Assembly (NCBI GenBank): GCA_918807975.1
Contig: OU964924.1
Coordinates: 2,802,501-2,866,500, forward strand
DNA: 64,000 nt
From: Aplidium turbinatum
Lineage: Eukaryota > Chordata > Ascidiacea > Aplousobranchia > Polyclinidae
Reading direction: 5' to 3'
The notes beneath the pieces are model-generated. The model did no database searches. It was not told the origin of the DNA and saw only the letters and a list, made by a program, of their open reading frames with translations. Shown piece after piece: positions 58,374 to 64,000 of this stretch (its first letter is position 1; each line of letters starts with the position of its first letter). The translations under genes were made by a program, and so were the position numbers.

Positions 58374-60247
58374 CTGCCTACTAGGGTTATGGCTAGGAAT
58401 TTTTTTTTTACCTGTAGCAGAAATCAATGAACATTTTAGTATAAATTTAGAAAATTATAATTATTTTGTTCAAATCGTAAAAAATGTCCCGCACAAACTG
58501 ACTTTAATTTTTGACATTGGTCCAAATGTAAAAAAAATTACAATTCAAAACTTATTCTTTGCTACAAATTTAATGTTCCAATATTTGTCCTTTTTGCACT
58601 TCTGGTAAAGTTCTTCTATCAATGTGACTCCCCTTTCTGCAATTAAGCTTATGTTAGTGCGTGGGACATCTACAACGGACTTATCCAAATTCCAATGGGT
58701 TTTAAGGCACTTTAAGGCTCCAGAACATTCGAGCTCAAAGATAGCATCAAATAATCTTTGGTATATTTAATCTTTAGACCTTTGGTTAGACAACCAGGCT
58801 TCCTGCCACGCATTTACGATGAATGAGCATGATATCTCCAGAGTTACTCTCCATCTAGGGATGAGGAAGTAGGCAATCATAGCATAAATGGCTCTTGAAT
58901 TCAATCTAGTATTGTGTAGAGATGGAAGTTTATGCCATTTGATTAGTGGAAATCTACCATTTTCTTTAAAGAAGCGGAATGCTTTGCACAAGTCAAAGAG
59001 AAACTTAAAATCATCCCTCCATCTTGGGTTTTCAACCATTTCCATCTCAATTTCTGGCTTGTAGGATTGCTGCAAGATTTCGTAGTGTTTCACCACATCA
59101 TCTACAAATTTGTAGTTGAGAGTTGGTTTTGTGGAAGACGTTGGATTGAAGAACTCTAAAAGCCTACTTGCTTTATTAAGACTCTATCAAGAATATGATG
59201 TTGGCAACCAATATAGCCTACTGTGGTTTATCAAAACCCTTGCTGATCATTGCATTTTGCAGTTTCACAACAACGCCATTCAGCCGTCCAGTATTAGCAG
59301 ATGTTGTGTCACACTCACATATGATCATTTTCAAATTTTTCCATGCATCATATTCATGTAATAGGTTTTCTAGACTGCTAAAAATATCTTGAGCTGTTCT
59401 ACTTTCGCATTTAGAACACCCAGTTTGATTTCTCTTGATGGACTTTTCAAGCATAGACCTGATATTCATTTTTGCCAATCTTTTCTCCATCAAAGTTTAA
59501 ACAGAAATTATTCTCCTCTTTCATAATTGATTTTAATTTTAGCTTCGCATTGTTGCCATCTCTTATAACTGCTCTCCAAACACCAAATTGTGATGGTGTG
59601 GGAACACTGACTCCATCATGCATGCGATGTAGAAAAACGCAACACTGGTTTTGACTGCGTAATATTGTCACTGTATTCTGCCATAGTACTGTCTGCATCA
59701 TTTGTACAACTCTCGACATCACTTGATGTCGTCTCATCTTCTTCATTTGGTGTGACATGATGTGAAGCCACATTGGTACTGGTGTGTGAAGCACTTGATG
59801 TTCGCACTCTCTTTGAAGGGTGGATTGACGATTTTGGAGCAGTTTTGTTGGTTGTAGGCTATAGCCAATTTTTCCTTTAGATTCAATTTGTAGGTTATAG
59901 AATTTTTTGTCTTCTTGGCACATCAGCCACTCTCCTTCTATCCTGGTAATGTCAAACAGGTTTTCTGTTTCATCTTTAAATGAATCCATTTTTATTTTTC
60001 TCCTGTTTCTCCATCAATTTCCGTAGCTTTGACATTATTGTTTGCTTTGTCACCACTGGAAAGTTCCATTTTGCCCAGAAAATAATTAATTCATCAGTTA
60101 TTAGAATCGTTCTTGTAGTCTTGTCCTTAGCTTGGTCCCAAAGTGAGTGGTATCGCCCGATAATGTCTTTCTTTTTGGGAATGCGAACATAATTACTCAG
60201 GGTTTCAATCATTGGCACGTTTCTTCTTCTTGTTGGCTTTACAGCAA

Positions 60248-60556
60248 TGGCCGCAATGGCCGAGTGGTTAGCGCGTTGGGCTCGCAGTCGAGAGCCTGCA
60301 TGTTCGACTCCAGCCACCCGCACTTGCTGTTGTTTCTCTGGGCAAGAAACTTTACGATAATTGCCTCTACCCAGTGATCGATTTCGAGTAATGGGTAGTA
60401 CCAAATTTAAGTCATAAATAGAGTAGACAACCGGAAACAGACGTTGCCGTCGGCTGCAGCGTGGGTCAGGTGTACGTCGGAAGGCGTACACCGATGCATA
60501 GCGCTCAAGTCCGCTTTCCCGCAATGCAGGATAAAGATAAACAAACAAACAAACAA
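60248..60556 (+). mobile_element. tRNA-derived SINE with (AAAC)n tail
   Basis: The head has A box TGGCCGAGTGGTTAGCGCG and B box GTTCGACTCCAGCC, like a Leu/Ser tRNA. A body follows with CTGGGCAAGAAACTTTACG. The 3' end is (AAAC)n. ACAGCAA flanks it on both sides (60241-60247 and 60557-60563), a likely target duplication. It has inserted into the transposase region of the 58382-62024 transposon. Confidence 0.85.
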
Positions 60557-60796
60557 ACAGCAAGATTTTTCGTCCAGGATACCGCATTCTTCTCAACAGA
60601 TTCACTTGACTTGTGGTTAGCCAAAGTTCCGCCGAACCCTGGTTGAAAACCACTGGTCTATATCTACAAAAGAAAGCCCATCCTTCATACATTGAAAACT
60701 GGAAAAATTTGGTACGGGAGATAATTGTTTAAACAGTCTTAACTTTTTGTGAGTTTTCAAATCATGACATAAAAGTTCATCATTTGTGACTACAGG

Positions 60797-61971
60797 CAGA
60801 GGTGGGCGTGATCTTGATCTTGAAGATCACAAGTGATCTTGAAGATCGCTTTTTTTGGGTGATCTTGATCTAAGATCACTTTTTTTGTGTGTGATCTTGA
60901 AGAATAATAAGATCAAGATCACTTTAAAATTGAAGTTTACTTACTAGATAGAGGCATTTTTTCAGAACTCGTACTGTGCAACGTAATTTGTGGCGACTAC
61001 TAACATTAAGCCACTGTTAATATGATATGTTTCCAACAAAAGACGATTTAAAGTCTCCATCTAATCTGGTCAGTGTTGCCATTTCAAAATTGAAAAAGTT
61101 TTCTGTGTTGGTCATAATAAAGAAGTCAACTTCCGTGTACTTTATGTTGACGTATAATAAAAAATGATTTAACTTAACTTTGTTCACAATTTCCATGTGT
61201 GAATTTTAAAGAAATGTTTGCTTTCTTTGACCCAATTTTAGATGTTTCAAAAGTCTAGAATGGCGGTGTTAAAAAATCTGGACTCTAGCCGACTTTGGTC
61301 ATCTAAAGTGGTTTATTGCAGCAAATCAACCAGACCAAGACTTGTTTAGGGTCTGAGTATGGAGCGGTTTGTCTGACCGCAAACCTCTGAACTTTTTTGA
61401 TAGCAGACAACAGTATCAAGGTTGCCAGATGGGTAAATGGTGTAATAAACATTGACATAACACAGTGAAAGTTAAAAACTCCCACATAAACCAGACAAAA
61501 ATTTGGTGAAAAATGATGCAGTTCAAAGTTTATTTTTATTTATTATAAATAAAAAACATAAAACTAATTGCCATTTTTGCGACTTTTTCAGTAGGCTACT
61601 ACTGTAATTAACCTCGGCCTTAGGTGTGACGTTGCGATTCTACGCAAACTACGTCAACAATATTGATAGGCCTAATAGCAACAGTCACTAACTTGTTACA
61701 ATTCTTAGGCCAGCGATCAAGTAGTTAAAAGTAAAAGTTATCAATACCAACTATATACCTTTACCCAGGTTGCTTATAGTAGCCTAATTATTTTTTGCAA
61801 CATCATTGATAAAAAACTTCATTTTTTTCAAGTACACAAAAAGTGATCTTGAAAGCGATCTTGATCTTCAAGATCACATAGTTTGGTGATCTTGATCTTC
61901 AAGATCACCTATTCTTGGTGATCTTGATCTTGATCTTGATCTTCAAGATCTGGTGATCTTGCCCATCTCTG
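60797..61971. mobile_element. Non-autonomous hAT element with GATCTT arrays
   Basis: The ends CAGAGGTGGGC and GCCCATCTCTG are inverted repeats with one mismatch. A perfect 8-bp duplication ACTACAGG flanks it (60789-60796 and 61972-61979). Both subterminal regions are packed with GATCTTGATCTTGAAGATCA-type words. There is no transposase. It lies in the right part of the 58382-62024 element. Confidence 0.87.
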
Positions 61972-62032
61972 ACTACAGGACACACAAAATTTTAAATTTT
62001 TTTAAAGTCATAACCATAACCCTACTGCCTAC

Positions 62033-64000
62033 TTGTCAAATAGAGATACGGGCAGAAGCGTTTGCAGGGGGGTACAGGCAAGCCTACTTTTGGACCTTGG
62101 CCCAGATGATTTTAGGAGCCCATAACATTGCCAAGAAACCATCTCGTATTTGTTGGATATAGGCTACTGAATTTTTTCTTAGACGTGTGTTAGTTTTGGA
62201 CCCTAAAATCTCATTGTTAGCCTACCAGACCTAAATATCCGTAAATTTCATATAATCTACAGTTTTGGACGCAAACATGGTTTATAGTTTTGGACAAAGT
62301 TCTTGGAACGAAAGAATCAAACAATTATTTTGTTATAGAAATTGCGCCAAAATGTAGCCTAGTTGCCGACCACTGAGTGTAGTTGATAGCTCACTCATAC
62401 TTTCCATTGCATCAAATGTCGTTGGGACTGCATAGCCTAGATGTACTCTGGACTCATTACAATGTTAGTAAGGGTTAGTGTAGATGTTAGGCTGCCGCAA
62501 TCTACTTACACGACTTTCGCACAGTGACTGGTGCAGTTCTTCCACGATTAACGGGATTCCAATGTTACGATCGCAAACCCCGAGAGAATTATTAGCCTGT
62601 AAATATAGTTGGTGGTGGAGTGTGAGAATCTATCAACCTTGGACTGAGAAAGCTTCTTAAAAAGCTAATTCCTGGCACTAGCAGTTTTGGATTACTTGCA
62701 GAGGCTCATTGACGCAAACCTGGTCACCGAGATAGACAAAGTAAAGTTTCCGATTGTCTGCAAATTATTCCATTCACTAAGTTTCGCTGATTGGAGAGAA
62801 GCCTTTGAAATGCGTTGCACAAGCGCACACCCCGAAAGCCGAACCAGAGCCTCTTGTTGATGTTGCAGGTTCTTAGTGAGAAAGGTTAGTCAACAAATCA
62901 ACAATATGATTCCATTGTGAATGGTGGGTGGAACTATGCTAAAAGTATATTCTGTTACTACATCACAAACTACATTACATCTTAATAAACATTGATCACT
63001 ATAGCATAGAACAAATGAAGTCTAAAAGACAGAGTAAACACTTAAAAGTTGAACTACCGTATGCGTTTGATTGAATTTTAGTTGTTAATAGCCTAAGCTG
63101 CAAGCAGGCTGAAAATTCAACTCACTGGTTGTCGAATCTAAGTAGGATTTCAATGAATCGAAGAAGAAATGGTCATTTGAGCGAGCGATATTTATTCATT
63201 TGCAGAGTTTCCTTTGGACTTGTGGTCAGGAATTGAATACTTCGATTTAAGCGAACAAAATGTCAAGGAAGGCAATTTTGTCGAGCGTTGAACCGAGACC
63301 CTTTCGCGTGTCAGTAAGACAGCAGCATCACCTTACCACGCAACAAAAATTTTAGTCAACTCAGCAAAACTTACTTGAGCTTTTGCACAGCATGAGTGGC
63401 TGTTCGGACTGATTGTAACATAATCAGTGATTGTCTTGACAAGACCGCAACTGCATTTGAGGGAGTTTCCCCAAATTAGAAGGGTTGGCCTTAACCAGCC
63501 AGCCGTGACCAGTCCAGTGCTGTCACTTCCGATGTCTTGCAATCTGTTAAAGCTCAAATCTATGACCTGTCAAAAAAGTTCGCCTTAATTGATGTATAAT
63601 CATTTTAAAAAAGTGAGAATGCTTAAAAATTTACAAAATTCCTCTTGAAAGAAACCAAACTCCTATCAATCCAAGATAAAATTTACTCTGTTTCATGTAA
63701 CGGGATGAACAACTGATAATTCTTTGAAACAACTTATAGTAGGCTAGTTGGTCTATTACATGAATTATATAGCAACACAGTGAAGCAGCCACAAAGAAAA
63801 TTTTAGGAAGACAAAAGCAGCTGTTTGGGAGAGGCAAACATTTTAATATTTGTAATGTGTTTGTTGAAAATTATAGCTACTGAATTAATGAAACGTCGTT
63901 CAAGATTTTTAGGGGGCACGATGAAATTTTATGGGAACGATTGCTGCACCAAGCCTTCCCACCTTACCCGTGGCCACGTCTCTGTAGCAACAACGTATGC
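62033..64000. other. Intergenic DNA to window end
   Basis: No convincing gene. It holds a repeat related to 57283-57480 (62690-62885) and a SINE-like head on the minus strand (about 63235-63350). Composition is AT-rich with frequent TAGCCTA words. Confidence 0.45.
63235..63350 (-). mobile_element. Possible SINE head
   Basis: On the minus strand a B-box-like GGTTCAACGC lies about 45 bases after GTGGTAAGGTGATGCTGCTG, which could be an A-box region. The match is weak and no 3' tail is evident. Confidence 0.35.

Larger units (their letters stand above)
58382..62024 (-). mobile_element. DNA transposon, TAGGGTTATGG termini, 8-bp target duplication
   Basis: The ends begin TAGGGTTATGG with A/T-rich inner repeats. 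A perfect 8-bp duplication CTGCCTAC flanks it (58374-58381 and 62025-62032). The minus strand keeps transposase pieces between about 60230 and 58560: IPKKKDIIGRYHSLWDQAKD, FGVWRAVIRDGNNAKLKL, WKNLKMIICECDTTSANTGR, WRDDFKFLFDLCKAFRFF, and near the end ERGVTLIEELY. The last matches ERGVALSLIQDF in the 21912-24170 element, so the two belong to one superfamily. Stops and frameshifts separate the pieces and some parts are missing. A SINE and a hAT element are nested inside. Confidence 0.82.

Noticed and set aside
60256-60325. Possible functional tRNA gene
   Set aside because: A and B boxes are present, but the acceptor stem does not pair and a SINE body with an (AAAC)n tail follows, so it is a SINE head.
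60590-60653. Possible hAT MITE right end (GGTTGAAAACCACTG)
   Set aside because: The terminus is typical, but no matching left end was seen, so no element can be bounded.
1-64000. CRISPR arrays, bacterial operons, ribosomal RNA genes
   Set aside because: No regular spacer-repeat array, no operon-like gene packing and no rRNA sequence. The introns and transposons mark this as animal nuclear DNA.

Overview
This is animal nuclear DNA: AT-rich, with genes split by GT-AG introns and introns full of transposons. No phylum is fixed by the sequence. BEL/Pao and hAT families, tRNA-derived SINEs and a divergent but complete NUP214 fit a marine invertebrate, perhaps a deuterostome such as an ascidian; this is inference.

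Layout. (1) 388-6522, + strand: the last 12 visible exons (613 residues) of a long coiled-coil protein of centrosomal type (possibly centriolin), starting left of the window. (2) About 7.2-20.6 kb: three insertions stacked like Russian dolls. An ORF1-bearing LINE on the minus strand (7475-8589 and 20369-20570) was split by a BEL/Pao LTR retrotransposon (8590-20368, 524-bp LTRs, CTTTT target duplication). That was in turn split by a 3.5-kb LTR element (11758-15252, 576-bp LTRs, GCGTG target duplication). Each LTR pair is identical by eye, so both insertions are young. The inner element encodes only Gag and protease, then five zinc knuckles arranged as in the host protein CNBP in the place where reverse transcriptase should be. 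This is the most unusual object in the window. (3) 20.6-27.6 kb: intergenic DNA with a TAGGG-ended DNA transposon (21912-24170) holding a LINE fragment. (4) 27597-55953, + strand: a complete NUP214. I could follow 38 exons with consistent phases, giving 1,922 residues: beta-propeller, proline/serine-rich linker, coiled coil, then an FG-repeat tail ending FSGWR. Its introns hold hAT elements with perfect 8-bp duplications, a Harbinger-type element with an L2/CR1-like LINE tail, SINEs, and many copies of a short palindromic MITE. (5) 56345-56822, minus strand: the 3' exons of a small single-pass membrane protein that I do not recognise, tail to tail with NUP214. (6) 57-64 kb: repeat-rich intergenic DNA, chiefly a second TAGGG-ended transposon (58382-62024) carrying a nested SINE and a nested hAT element with GATCTT arrays.

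The genes form no operon. NUP214 acts on the cytoplasmic face of the nuclear pore and the coiled-coil protein probably at the centrosome; their adjacency shows no functional link beyond possible old linkage (CNTRL and NUP214 both lie on human 9q).
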